Source: Salinicoccus carnicancri Crm (GTDB lineage Bacteria > Bacillota > Bacilli > Staphylococcales > Salinicoccaceae). From it: a DNA stretch of 64,000 nt. Below, piece after piece: positions 10,229 through 18,632 of the stretch. The notes beneath the pieces are model-generated. The model was not told the DNA's origin and made no database searches. It worked only from the letters and a program-made list of their open reading frames with translations. Made by a program: the position numbers and the translations under genes. Where the stretch lies: contig NZ_ANAM01000008.1 of NCBI RefSeq assembly GCF_000330705.1, positions 744,001 through 808,000 of the forward strand, given 5' to 3'. The first letter of the stretch is position 1. The number at the start of each line of letters is the position of its first letter.

Positions 10229-10257
10229 ATCATACAGTTAAACACTATATGAATCAA
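10229..10257 (-). promoter_or_regulatory. Promoter of rpoE
   Basis: Minus-strand TTGATT (10252-10257), 17-nt spacer, TATGAT (10229-10234), about 37 nt before the start codon. Confidence 0.72.
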
Positions 10258-10265
10258 GCACTAAT

Positions 10266-11105
10266 TTAATAGTTTATATATTTCTTGTAAAGCCTGGCAT
10301 TTTCATCTTCATCAAATTTAACAAACCCGACACGTTCAAACAATCTTATTTTTTCTGCAGCGTCATCCACGTTCACAGTCAGCTCCCGGATGTCAGCCAT
10401 ATTCCTTCTGAGAAACGTCCCCAGCTGACGCAGTGCAGTGGAAGCGATGCCCCGGTTCCGCTCTGGTGCCTCAGTATAAAGATGGATGATTCTCAATACT
10501 TCTTTATCCGCTTTGCCCTCTATATAACCTACTTTTTCTTTTTGATTCAAAATGATGTCCAACCTGACATGAGGCAGGTCCACAGACTCATCGAGCGCAA
10601 GCTTTACATTATGTACGTACTTCTGATCCAGATCCAGGTAATAAAGGCGCTCTTTGCCGATCGGTCCATCCTCTTTAGTCGCCGTATGCATGAAGCCGGC
10701 GCGTTCATACAGACTCCACGCCCCCTGATTCTCTGCATCCACCACCAGATAAAGATGATCGAGCGATGTATATTTCCCCTGGACATACTGTGGCAGTGCC
10801 ATGGCAACTTTCGTGCCGTAACCTCTGCCCTGAAGTTTCTCGTTGATGGATAAAGATCTGATGTATACGACTTCATGCGGCGTATCATATCCTTCATGCT
10901 GATAGTATTTATGGAGCACAAAGAAACCTACAATCTCACCTTCCCCGTTTTCCACAACGCATGCCGTACGGTCCGGGTCACTGACTGCATCTCCCAGCAC
11001 CTCCTTCGGCAGGCTGGAATAGACCTGCTGTTTCCCACTCAATTCAAATGTCTCAAGACTTACCCTGTCTGCTTCTCTGTACTCCCGGATTGTGATGTCA
11101 TTCAT
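10266..11105 (-). CDS. Tandem GNAT-domain acetyltransferase
   Basis: The 279-aa protein carries two GNAT folds in a row. The first (residues about 1-145) has the acetyl-CoA loop LQGRGYGTKVA and the downstream NQGAWSLYERAGF; the second (about 150-279) has ERNRGIASTALRQL and a matching LFERVGF. Substrate cannot be told from sequence; double-GNAT proteins include aminoacyl and peptide acetylases. Start chosen at the ATG at 11105, with AAGGGG 7 nt upstream; a TTG start at 11126 would overlap that site. Single gene between rpoE and a divergent transporter; no terminator seen downstream. Confidence 0.85.
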   Translation of the reverse strand: MNDITIREYREADRVSLETFELSGKQQVYSSLPKEVLGDAVSDPDRTACVVENGEGEIVGFFVLHKYYQHEGYDTPHEVVYIRSLSINEKLQGRGYGTKVAMALPQYVQGKYTSLDHLYLVVDAENQGAWSLYERAGFMHTATKEDGPIGKERLYYLDLDQKYVHNVKLALDESVDLPHVRLDIILNQKEKVGYIEGKADKEVLRIIHLYTEAPERNRGIASTALRQLGTFLRRNMADIRELTVNVDDAAEKIRLFERVGFVKFDEDENARLYKKYINY

Positions 11106-11266
11106 ATTGAAACCCCTTTTTGACAAGTTTTATCATTTTGTTATGATACTAACTATACCCTTGTGAATATACATTGTCACCCGATGAAAAACGTGATTGA
11201 TTGCGTTTATTATACAGCAGATGGGGGTAAAGCAAAAAGAATTTGCGAAATTTAGGGGGAGAAATT

Positions 11267-12847
11267 TTGGACAATGACAATTTTAAAAAGAACACGGATG
11301 ATGAAATCCCTAAGACGACTGAGAAGGTGAAATCCAAGCTCGGTATTGTTTTCTGGTCATCATCCAGCATCATTCTGATTGCTGCAATCATCGCAATACT
11401 TATACCCGGGAGATTCCAGGTAGCATCGGAATCTGTCTATGGATGGATTGCAAACTACTTCAGCTGGTTTTTCATGATTGCTGTCTTTGGTTTTGGTGTG
11501 TTCCTGATATTCCTTGCACTTTCACCTTACGGCCGTCTTAAATTGGGCGGAGACCGGTCAAAACCGGAGTTTTCATTCCGCTCCTGGATAGGCATGCTGT
11601 TCTCTGCAGGCCTGGGTGTCGGTCTGGTATTCTTCGGTGTGGCAGAACCGATGAGCCACTACATGATTTCGCCGTTTACGGGCGGGCCGGTTGAAGATGA
11701 AGCTGCAGCTAAAATGGCAATGGGATACTCCTTCTTCCACTGGGGTATATCACAATGGTCTATATTTGGTGTTGCTGGCCTTGCCATCGGTTATTCACAA
11801 TACCGTAAGCAGAAAAACGGGCTTGTTTCCACTTCCCTTGAACCTTTGTTTGGAAGTGAATATAACCAGAAAGCGAGAAAGGCCATCGATGTACTGGCAG
11901 TAATCGCAACTGTGACCGGCATGGCCACTTCTGTCGGTCTCGGTATCATGCAGATGGATGGCGGGCTGAATATTGCATTCGGCATCCCATCAGGCGCCCT
12001 GACCCAGATCATACTTACAGCTGTCATGACAGGTCTTTTCATACTGTCCACAACAACCGGTCTGAAGAGGGGGATCAAGTGGCTGAGTAACCTGAATATG
12101 ATTCTCGCTGCAGTCATCACAATTTTTGTAATGGCAGTCGGTCCTTTTACTTTTATCATGGAAAGCATCATTGTGGGTCTCGGCGACTATCTTTCAAACT
12201 ATGTAGGGTATTCACTGAGGATGCAGCCTTATTCCGGCGATGTCTGGGTTCAGGAATGGACTGTCTTCTACTGGGCATGGGTAATTGCATGGAGTCCGTT
12301 CATCGGATCTTTCGTTGCGCGTGTGTCCAAAGGACGTACCATCCGTGAATATGTCCTCGGCATACTGATTGTACCGCCAATGCTGTCGTTCCTGTGGATA
12401 GGGGCACTCGGGGGAACAGCCCTCTATTCTGACTTATTCAACGGAACAAACATCGGCGAGCTTGTTCTCGAGAATGATACAGCAGCGCTTTTCGCGCTGT
12501 TCGACCAGCTTCCGATGACAGCGCTCTTCTCGGCACTGGCAATTCTGCTGATTTTCACTTTCCTGGTGACATCAGCCGACTCTGCAACTTTCATTGTGGC
12601 CGGCATGACCTCCGGGAATACTGAAAACCCTGACATACGCCTCAAAATCATCTGGGGGATACTGCTCGGACTGCTCACTGTCACTTTGATTATCGCAGGC
12701 GGCCTCACCAGCCTCCAGGCAGCGTCATTGCTTGCAGGGCTCCCGTTCGGAATCATTCTGATCCTCATGATTATATCCGTCTCCAAGTCCATGAGACGTG
12801 AACCGAACACCTCGATGGCACGCAGGCAGAAAAAAAGTCAAAGATAA
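11267..12847 (+). CDS. BCCT family transporter, probably glycine betaine (OpuD/BetL-like)
   Basis: Sodium-coupled secondary carrier for betaine, choline or carnitine type osmolytes in the cytoplasmic membrane. The 526-aa protein has about 12 membrane helices. Family signatures visible are GLGVGLVFFGVAEPMSHY, HWGISQWSIFG, and FYWAWVIAWSPFIGSFVARVS split by the conserved WSPF core, followed by KGRTIREYVLGIL. Start chosen as TTG at 11267 with AGGGGGAG 5 nt upstream; the earlier TTG at 11243 has no such site. A cytoplasmic charged N-terminus of about 28 residues precedes helix 1. Fits a halotolerant lifestyle. Substrate is inferred from family only. Confidence 0.9.
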   Translation: MDNDNFKKNTDDEIPKTTEKVKSKLGIVFWSSSSIILIAAIIAILIPGRFQVASESVYGWIANYFSWFFMIAVFGFGVFLIFLALSPYGRLKLGGDRSKPEFSFRSWIGMLFSAGLGVGLVFFGVAEPMSHYMISPFTGGPVEDEAAAKMAMGYSFFHWGISQWSIFGVAGLAIGYSQYRKQKNGLVSTSLEPLFGSEYNQKARKAIDVLAVIATVTGMATSVGLGIMQMDGGLNIAFGIPSGALTQIILTAVMTGLFILSTTTGLKRGIKWLSNLNMILAAVITIFVMAVGPFTFIMESIIVGLGDYLSNYVGYSLRMQPYSGDVWVQEWTVFYWAWVIAWSPFIGSFVARVSKGRTIREYVLGILIVPPMLSFLWIGALGGTALYSDLFNGTNIGELVLENDTAALFALFDQLPMTALFSALAILLIFTFLVTSADSATFIVAGMTSGNTENPDIRLKIIWGILLGLLTVTLIIAGGLTSLQAASLLAGLPFGIILILMIISVSKSMRREPNTSMARRQKKSQR

Positions 12848-12874
12848 AATCGCTTAATTTCGTATTAAAAAAGA

Positions 12875-12915
12875 GGAATGTCATTGGTATAATAAAAGCC
12901 AATGACATTCTTTTT
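12875..12915 (+). terminator. Terminator after the BCCT gene (possibly bidirectional)
   Basis: Perfect 12-bp arms GAATGTCATTGG / CCAATGACATTC, 11-nt loop, then TTTTTT. An A-run before the left arm gives the reverse orientation the same form. The loop reads TATAATAAAAG, so a -10-like hexamer sits inside the terminator 45 nt before coaW; no good -35 accompanies it. Confidence 0.88.
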
Positions 12916-12930
12916 TGCTGGAGGCTGACT

Positions 12931-13728
12931 ATGAAAATCGGAATCGATGCAGGCGGGACGCTGTTGAAAGTCGTCTATATTGAAGACGGAAAAAGACGGT
13001 TTGAGAAAAGACCGTCCTCAGAAATAGATTTACTGATTGAGGATCTGGGTGCCTGTCACTCAGAAGATGAAATATATTTGACCGGCGGCAAGGCCGAATA
13101 TATGGACGAAAATTTGAATTGCACAACCCGCATGTCCGTCGAATTCGATGCGACATACCGTGGGCTATCGAGACTCATGGAAGAACAGGGGCTGTCAATC
13201 GGACGCTTTGTCTACCTTAATGTAGGGACTGGAACGAGTTTCCACCAGGCGGATGAAAACGGACAGAAGAGGGTTGGGGGATCCGGCGTCGGCGGCGGTA
13301 CACTCATGGGGCTGTCCAACCTCCTGACAGGCATGGATTCCTATGAAGACATCATCAGACTCGCCGGACAGGGCAGCAGGGATATGGTGGACCTTCAGGT
13401 CCACCATATATATGCCGGACGTCCGACCCCTATCCCGGGTGATCTCACTGCAAGCAACTTCGGCCGCGTTCTTTCAGCCGACGTCCGGAAGCTGAATGAT
13501 GCGGATAAATTACATGCAGTCATCGGTCTGATTGCGGAAACGGTCACAGCAATGGGCATCAGCCTGGCGGATGGTTTTGGCACAAAAGACATTGTCTTCA
13601 TTGGCTCCACCCTGCTGGGCAACGATGTGATGATAGAAATCATAGAAAGGTATGCGGGACTCAAGGGCGCAACCCCCCACATCATTAAAAACGGTGAGTA
13701 TTCCGGTGCGCTTGGAGCGGTACTATAG
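12931..13728 (+). CDS. coaW: Type II pantothenate kinase
   Basis: Phosphorylates pantothenate, the first step of coenzyme A synthesis. The 265-aa protein belongs to the ASKHA-fold type II kinases found in staphylococci, which escape CoA feedback inhibition. N-terminal phosphate loop IGIDAGGTLLKVVY, central NVGTGTSFH and GGSGVGGGTLMGL, C-terminal FIGSTLLGN are all in place. Start ATG with GGAGG 7 nt upstream. Its 3' end overlaps the convergent ABC ATPase gene by 6 nt. Confidence 0.94.
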   Translation: MKIGIDAGGTLLKVVYIEDGKRRFEKRPSSEIDLLIEDLGACHSEDEIYLTGGKAEYMDENLNCTTRMSVEFDATYRGLSRLMEEQGLSIGRFVYLNVGTGTSFHQADENGQKRVGGSGVGGGTLMGLSNLLTGMDSYEDIIRLAGQGSRDMVDLQVHHIYAGRPTPIPGDLTASNFGRVLSADVRKLNDADKLHAVIGLIAETVTAMGISLADGFGTKDIVFIGSTLLGNDVMIEIIERYAGLKGATPHIIKNGEYSGALGAVL

Positions 13729-14436
13729 GGCATCGTGGAATACCCATGGTCTGCCCTCCCGCCTTTCGACTGTCAGTGGAATAGAGTAGCAGTCCGAGAG
13801 CATCTCTGACGTGACATCTTCAGGGCTGACACCCTGCACTAAGACTTTACCGTCCCTCATCATCGTCATAGTATCGGCATAGGTCATTGCAAGCGGCACA
13901 TCATGCATATTTGCGATGACTGTTTTTTTGGCCGCTTCCCCTTTCATCCACTTCAATATCCGGTGCTGGTACTTGAGATCCAGTCCCTGCTCCACCTCAT
14001 CCAGCAGCAGGACCGCTTTTTGTTCCATCGCAACCTGTGCACACTGCACCCTTTTGAATTCACCGCCCGACAGCTCTTCCACCGTATTTTCTGAGAGAGA
14101 ATGCAGATCAAACCTCTCAAGCAGACTATCTTGAAGCGAACGATTCCCTGCATCTGCAGTCAGGCTGATATATTGTCCCACACTGAGGCGGAACCGTGGG
14201 GTGTTTTGGGGAAGATAGCTCAAAAACCGATGCGTCTTCAGAACCCTTTCCCCTTCATAACATACAGCCCGTCTCTTCATCTCTTTACCACCGTATCCGA
14301 TGATTCCTCTCATCATTGAGCTTTTACCGCTGCCATTCGGCCCCAGAATGACATGCAGACCCTCGCCAAAATGCATGTTTTCCACCTTCATCTGAAATTT
14401 CCCATAATCCATTTCAAGTGTGTCGATTATAAGCAT
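13723..14436 (-). CDS. Orphan ABC transporter ATP-binding protein
   Basis: A 237-aa ATPase with Walker A GPNGSGKSS, Q-loop YLPQNTPR, signature ELSGGEFKRVQ, Walker B AVLLLDEVEQGLD and an H-loop NMHDVP. The arrangement is that of import-type ATPases of the iron/cobalamin (FecE/BtuD) group, but the D-loop has EVEQGLD instead of EPTxxLD. No permease or binding protein is adjacent, so its partner must be elsewhere or it serves a non-transport role. Start at the ATG at 14436, with GGAGG 8 nt upstream; GTG at 14445 lies inside that site. Confidence 0.85.
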   Translation of the reverse strand: MLIIDTLEMDYGKFQMKVENMHFGEGLHVILGPNGSGKSSMMRGIIGYGGKEMKRRAVCYEGERVLKTHRFLSYLPQNTPRFRLSVGQYISLTADAGNRSLQDSLLERFDLHSLSENTVEELSGGEFKRVQCAQVAMEQKAVLLLDEVEQGLDLKYQHRILKWMKGEAAKKTVIANMHDVPLAMTYADTMTMMRDGKVLVQGVSPEDVTSEMLSDCYSIPLTVERREGRPWVFHDAL

Positions 14437-14669
14437 ACGGATCACCTCCGCTAGTATTTTATGAAACTGTCCACTATAATCATATTTAAAGGTCTGGATC
14501 TTTCTGCCAATATACAGCTCATTGGAAGACTCCGCAACGATGGGCTCATCACCCCGGGAGAGGGTCAGATGATTTCACCTACGTAATCATGCCCGCCCGT
14601 CTGCGCAGAGAGACCGAGGGATACCCGGCAGGACACAGACAACACTTAAAGGAGCAGGAGCCTGATAAC

Positions 14670-15272
14670 ATGAAGTTTTTTCTGATGCTTTCATTCATAC
14701 CGTTTGCTTTCACCGCCTGCTTCGGCATGTCCGGAGACCCGGCGGATGAAAGGACAGACGAAGGATCAACACGGAAAACCCAGGAGGAGACTTCCACAGA
14801 AGAAGCACAGTCACCGCCTGAAATCAAGCCGATAGATGTTACAAGCCCCGCCTTCATTTCAAATTTCTTTAACGGCAGTTATGAATACAGGACGGTGACC
14901 GTCCACTCAAGCTATGATTACATGATGAATACCCTGGGGGAACCTTCCGGCAAAGGCAGTATTATCGATGGCACCTATTACCACTATGATCATATCGGAT
15001 TCAATTTCCCGGCTTCTGCCGGAGACTCGGGGGATCTGGAAGATCTGAAAGTTGACGGCATCATCATCTTCCCGGACGATTTCTACAAATCCGATGCTGT
15101 TGAGAATTTCGGATGGCCGACGAGAGATGAAACTTCCGACTTCCGCATGATCTATGACAGTGACACGGACAACGGCTATTACGTAATGATGAACTATACA
15201 CAGGAGGACCGCATCTCAGAAATCATCATACAGTTCAAAGATCTGTCAGAGACAGACTTCTATGAAAATTGA
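14670..15272 (+). CDS. Putative lipoprotein of unknown function
   Basis: A 200-aa protein with a short N-terminal hydrophobic segment MKFFLMLSFIPFAFTACFG ending in a cysteine (Cys17). The lipobox FTAC is imperfect (Phe at -3), so lipidation is likely but not certain. Residues about 20-55 are an acidic, Thr/Glu-rich linker, followed by a compact domain of about 140 residues (TSPAFISNFFNGSYEY to the end) that may resemble DUF4309-type extracytoplasmic domains; I am not sure of that. Start ATG at 14670 with GGAG about 10 nt upstream; the longer in-frame reading has no signal sequence. Confidence 0.65.
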   Translation: MKFFLMLSFIPFAFTACFGMSGDPADERTDEGSTRKTQEETSTEEAQSPPEIKPIDVTSPAFISNFFNGSYEYRTVTVHSSYDYMMNTLGEPSGKGSIIDGTYYHYDHIGFNFPASAGDSGDLEDLKVDGIIIFPDDFYKSDAVENFGWPTRDETSDFRMIYDSDTDNGYYVMMNYTQEDRISEIIIQFKDLSETDFYEN

Positions 15273-15279
15273 CGCAAAG

Positions 15280-15316
15280 AAACCGGTGCCCCCCGAAAAT
15301 TCGGTTGCACCGGTTT
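15280..15316. terminator. Bidirectional terminator between lipoprotein and OsmC genes
   Basis: Outer arms AAACCGGTGC / GCACCGGTTT enclose an inner stem CCGAA / TTCGG. T-rich ends on both strands serve the two convergent genes. Confidence 0.85.
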
Positions 15317-15318
15317 TC

Positions 15319-15735
15319 CTATTGTTCTTCCCCGTTCAGTTCAAGGCGGGTGACCACCTCTGCATTCAGGGAGTTGATGGCGGAACAATATTTATCCGCT
15401 GAAAGATCCACTGCACGCTGTGCAACTTTTGCTGTCACATCGCCTTTGATCCTCACCGTCAGATCCACTTTGGTAAAACTTTTGGGCTCAGTGTCCCTTC
15501 TGTCTCCGTCAATATCTATTTCAATGGACTCTATCCTTTCCATCTCACGGCGCATGATGACGCACAGGTCGATTCCCATGCATCCCGCCACGCCGTGAAG
15601 GATCATCTCCATCGGGCGGGGGCCACTGTCGTTGCCTCCCACTTGCCCCGACGCATCCATTGTCACATCATAGCCGGAACTGTCACCTGTCGAATTGAAC
15701 GCCATGCCGCCCGTCCATTTTGCCTGTACTTTCAT
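15319..15735 (-). CDS. OsmC/Ohr family protein
   Basis: A 138-aa member of the OsmC superfamily of cysteine-based peroxidases that reduce organic hydroperoxides. Conserved features are RPMEMILHGVAGCMGIDLCVIMRR, carrying the peroxidatic-type cysteine in GVAGCMGID, and a second cysteine in SADKYCSA near the C-terminus. It lacks features that separate Ohr from OsmC cleanly, and resembles the YhfA-like branch, some of whose members have no proven peroxidase activity. Monocistronic, convergent with the lipoprotein gene. Confidence 0.85.
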   Translation of the reverse strand: MKVQAKWTGGMAFNSTGDSSGYDVTMDASGQVGGNDSGPRPMEMILHGVAGCMGIDLCVIMRREMERIESIEIDIDGDRRDTEPKSFTKVDLTVRIKGDVTAKVAQRAVDLSADKYCSAINSLNAEVVTRLELNGEEQ

Positions 15736-15809
15736 ACCTGCTTACACCCTTTCTAAAAGTTCTTATATGAATTATAAATCAAAACAGCTCCGGTTTGAAT
15801 CGATTCAGC

Positions 15810-17027
15810 CTACATAAATGCAGTCACGGCATCCACAAGGCTGTATATACCGAGGAATGAGACGACAGCCGCGACCGCCCAGCCGACTATGTTCAGCCAC
15901 AGCGGGTTGATATGTTCGCCCATGAAATTCTTTTTGTTTATCACGATCATGATGAGGATTGCGATGATTGGCAGTATCAGACCATTCAAGGCCTGGGCAA
16001 ACAAAAGTACCTCGAGCGGTTCCAGACCAAGCGCAGATGTAACGATACCGAGGCCGATGACCAGTGCAAACACAACTTTATACTTCGCATTGTCAAAACC
16101 GCCCTCCCATCTCATGAAACTGCTCACAGTGACAGCCGCGCCCATGGGAGAGGCCGTCGCGGAGGAAAAGCCTGCTGCAAACAGGCCCATGCTGATGAAC
16201 AGTGGAGCAAACTCTCCCATCAGCGGTTCGAGCGGAGCTGCCAGTTCAACGATGCTGGTCACTTCCCTGCCGTGGATGAGGGCACCGGCAGTGATGAGGA
16301 TTGCAGCAGTAATGATGCCTCCGACAGTAATGGTTATGATCGTATCCCAGCGGGACTCCCTCAGCCCCTCGGCACTGTCCCACTTCTCACTCACAGTCGT
16401 TGCATGTATGAAGAAATTATAAGGTACTACAGTAGTACCTATCAGAGCGATGATCATCAAAATCGAACCGTTCGGAATACCGGGGATGAACGCCCCCTTC
16501 AGCACTTCTGAGATTTCAGGTCCGGATACGATCATTGTCGTGATGAAAGTGATGCACATTACCGCTATGAGGAAAAGCATGAGCTTCTCGATGATCTTAT
16601 AGCTGCCGCTCAAACCAAGAAGCAGGATAATTACACCGATGACCGGTGCCACATAATTTTCCGGTATGCCGAATAAGTATGATACCCCGAGGGACGTCCC
16701 GAGAAGATCCCCGCTGATATAGGCGGCACAGCCTACGCAGACTGCAATCATCACTATCCAGACCGCTGCGAATTTTAAAATGACATTATCAAAAAGGTCA
16801 CGGATATTTTCACCCAGTCCCTGCTTCGTGACAATACCTATCCTTGCCACCATCTCCTGAAGGATGATTGTAGCGAGAATAGAAAATATGATGGCCCAGA
16901 GCAGCGCAAATCCGAAACCTGCGCCGGCCCGTGTGGCTGTAGTTACTGTGCCGGGACCTATGAAGGATGCTGTTACAATTGCCCCCGGTCCGAACATCTT
17001 CAATTTTTCTTTGATTTGTACAAACAT
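15810..17027 (-). CDS. NRAMP-related metal ion transporter with altered motif residues
   Basis: A 405-aa carrier with about 11 membrane helices and the LeuT-like NRAMP layout. Helix 1 reads ASFIGPGTVTTATRAG where classical NRAMPs have DPGN, so the metal-binding Asp and Asn are Gly and Thr; helix 6 reads TVVPYNFFIHA where classical proteins have MPHN. Both substitutions hit the manganese/iron coordination site. This variant clade is common in Gram-positives and is usually annotated as divalent metal transporter, but the substrate is uncertain (magnesium, other ions or none tested). GAGGAAG precedes the ATG. Lies downstream of the ureohydrolase gene with a terminator between them. Confidence 0.8.
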   Translation of the reverse strand: MFVQIKEKLKMFGPGAIVTASFIGPGTVTTATRAGAGFGFALLWAIIFSILATIILQEMVARIGIVTKQGLGENIRDLFDNVILKFAAVWIVMIAVCVGCAAYISGDLLGTSLGVSYLFGIPENYVAPVIGVIILLLGLSGSYKIIEKLMLFLIAVMCITFITTMIVSGPEISEVLKGAFIPGIPNGSILMIIALIGTTVVPYNFFIHATTVSEKWDSAEGLRESRWDTIITITVGGIITAAILITAGALIHGREVTSIVELAAPLEPLMGEFAPLFISMGLFAAGFSSATASPMGAAVTVSSFMRWEGGFDNAKYKVVFALVIGLGIVTSALGLEPLEVLLFAQALNGLILPIIAILIMIVINKKNFMGEHINPLWLNIVGWAVAAVVSFLGIYSLVDAVTAFM

Positions 17028-17045
17028 TTCTTCCTCACCCCTGTT

Positions 17046-17071
17046 AAAAAAGGAAGGGTTTCCCCTTCCTT
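17046..17071 (-). terminator. Terminator after the ureohydrolase gene
   Basis: Perfect 9-bp arms AAGGAAGGG / CCCTTCCTT, GAAA loop on the minus strand, then TTTTT. It stands between the ureohydrolase stop and the NRAMP-like gene, whose ribosome site follows within 20 nt; partial read-through could link them. Confidence 0.85.
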
Positions 17072-17074
17072 CAC

Positions 17075-18016
17075 TTATTTATGATGGGTACCGTGTATAT
17101 GCCCTGCAAGTACATAAAGAACTGCAGTGGACACGAAGTGCGCCGAATTCTGGTTGGTATCCTGCTGCGGATAGACTTCAACGAAGTCCATGCCGCAGAG
17201 ACCGCGTTTTGCAAACTCATAGATCATTGTCAAAAGCTCATATGAAGTAAGTCCATTGCCGTCCACCGGACCACCCGGATTAAAAGCAAAATCAAGGACG
17301 TCACTGCAGATGGTAAGATAGACCACATCAACATCCTTTGCAGCCATATCATATATCTCATTGGCATAGGCCCTTAAGTCTTCTGCTTCCCTGATATCAT
17401 TAATCGTCAGTGTAACAGCGCCGTTCTCCCTGGCATACCTCCCTGTCTCCGGCTTATTGCGCGGCCCTTTGATCCCTGTATGGATGAGGCTCTCATTCCT
17501 CACACCTTCGGTTTCATAGAGACGCATGAACGGCGTACTGCGTGCAAATTTATCACCTTCATGGTGCGGCATATTATCATAATGTGAGTCCAGATGGATG
17601 ATACCCACTTTTTTACCCGAGTTTGTCAGTGCTTTGACAACTGGATAGGTGATGCCGTGATCTCCGCCGAGGCCGACAAGGAACTTCCCTGAATTCCACA
17701 GTTCCTCAGTAAATTCTTCGATACGCTCCATCGTTCCCGGGACGTCGTGGGGGATGACGCTCACATCCCCCACATCACCGATGGCCATATGATCCTCCAC
17801 ATTGATGTGATCTAGTTCCGGCAGATATGTGCTGTATCTTGCGGATGAAAGCCTGATCTGTTTCGGCCCCAGTTCACTGCCCGTATAATCGCCCCATGTG
17901 CATGCACCTTCCCATGGCACCCCGTAGACCAGTACATCCGTATCATAGGCATCCGCACCTGTCAGATTTTTTCCGCCGAGCATCGGGGGAGTGTTACCAT
18001 AAATATTCGAACTCAT
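17075..18016 (-). CDS. Ureohydrolase family protein (agmatinase/formimidoylglutamase-like)
   Basis: A 313-aa member of the arginase/agmatinase superfamily, binuclear manganese hydrolases of guanidino compounds. Metal motifs GGDHG and HLDSHYD are intact. In the third motif, where agmatinases have an Asp-x-Asp pair before LDPAF, this protein has YLTICSDVLDFAFNPGG, so the first ligand Asp is replaced by Cys and the Pro by Phe. Similar deviations occur in some formimidoylglutamases, so substrate (agmatine, formimidoylglutamate, another guanidine) is open. No hut or arginine genes are near. Start at 18016, with GGAGG 8 nt upstream; the ATG at 18031 is inside that site. Confidence 0.8.
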   Translation of the reverse strand: MSSNIYGNTPPMLGGKNLTGADAYDTDVLVYGVPWEGACTWGDYTGSELGPKQIRLSSARYSTYLPELDHINVEDHMAIGDVGDVSVIPHDVPGTMERIEEFTEELWNSGKFLVGLGGDHGITYPVVKALTNSGKKVGIIHLDSHYDNMPHHEGDKFARSTPFMRLYETEGVRNESLIHTGIKGPRNKPETGRYARENGAVTLTINDIREAEDLRAYANEIYDMAAKDVDVVYLTICSDVLDFAFNPGGPVDGNGLTSYELLTMIYEFAKRGLCGMDFVEVYPQQDTNQNSAHFVSTAVLYVLAGHIHGTHHK

Positions 18017-18122
18017 TGATGATTCCTCCATTTAATAAGTATTCACACAACACAATAAACTTCTAACCTCTCCACTCCCGATGTAAACTTTTATTTTAAA
18101 CATCTTCAATATCCGTCGGTCT

Positions 18123-18167
18123 GAAACGTAGCGGACCGCTGATCAGGCGAAAGCTCCGCTGCGTTTC
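18123..18167. repeat. Inverted repeat upstream of the ars operon
   Basis: GAAACGTAGCGGA and TCCGCTGCGTTTC, 13-nt arms with one mismatch (G-U pairable in RNA on one strand), 19-nt loop. It sits in the 271-nt divergent region between the ureohydrolase gene and arsR. On the plus strand it is followed by CATTTAAG, so it is a poor terminator; it could be a regulator site or an RNA structure in the ureohydrolase leader. Confidence 0.5.
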
Positions 18168-18212
18168 CATTTAAGATAATTCATGCCTAGAACCACAATG
18201 TACTTTACCCCA

Positions 18213-18241
18213 TTGACCATATAACCATTCGCTTATATAAT
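18213..18241 (+). promoter_or_regulatory. Promoter of arsRBC
   Basis: TTGACC (18213-18218), 17-nt spacer, TATAAT (18236-18241), 47 nt before the arsR start. The stretch between the -10 box and the gene (TACATGAATATTATCTGTA) contains a weak dyad TACA / TGTA that could be part of the ArsR operator. Confidence 0.85.
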
Positions 18242-18287
18242 GATTTTTGCTACATGAATATTATCTGTATAGAATGGGGCATGAAAA

Positions 18288-18632
18288 TTGGAAAAAATTA
18301 AAAGCAATATTTCAGAAACCGCGGAACTATTTAAAATCCTCGGTGACACATCCAGACTTTCCATGATTGCCATGATGAACCGGAAAGAGTGCTGTGTATG
18401 CGATTTTACCGAATGTTTCGGGATGAGCCAGCCGGCAGTAAGCCAGCATTTGAAAAAACTGCGGAATATCGGACTTGTAAAAGCCAGAAGAGATGGATAC
18501 TGGACCTATCTTTCACTCGATGAAGGAAGCAGGTTCTATGACATTGTGCCTTATCTCATCAGAGGCATACCTGAAATTGATGAACATGTCGATCGGCTGT
18601 TTTCAAAATGCGAAGAGGGGTCATGCTGCTGA
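18288..18632 (+). CDS. arsR: Arsenic-responsive ArsR family repressor
   Basis: A 114-aa winged-helix repressor that leaves DNA when it binds arsenite or antimonite. The metal-binding motif lies in the recognition region as ECCVCDFTE (Cys35, 36, 38), matching the ELCVCDL element of plasmid ArsR proteins, followed by the helix [15 protein letters not shown] second cysteine cluster, CEEGSCC, closes the protein. Start is TTG at 18288; the nearby ATG at 18281 is out of frame and stops at once. The stop codon overlaps the arsB start (TGATG), a sign of coupled translation. Expected to autoregulate the operon. Confidence 0.93.
   Translation: MEKIKSNISETAELFKILGDTSRLSMIAMMNRKECCVCDFTECFGMSQPAVSQHLKKLRNIGLVKARRDGYWTYLSLDEGSRFYDIVPYLIRGIPEIDEHVDRLFSKCEEGSCC

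Noticed and set aside
12887-12892. TATAAT in the terminator loop as the coaW promoter
   Set aside because: No acceptable -35 hexamer lies 16-18 nt upstream; the hexamer is the loop of a perfect hairpin.
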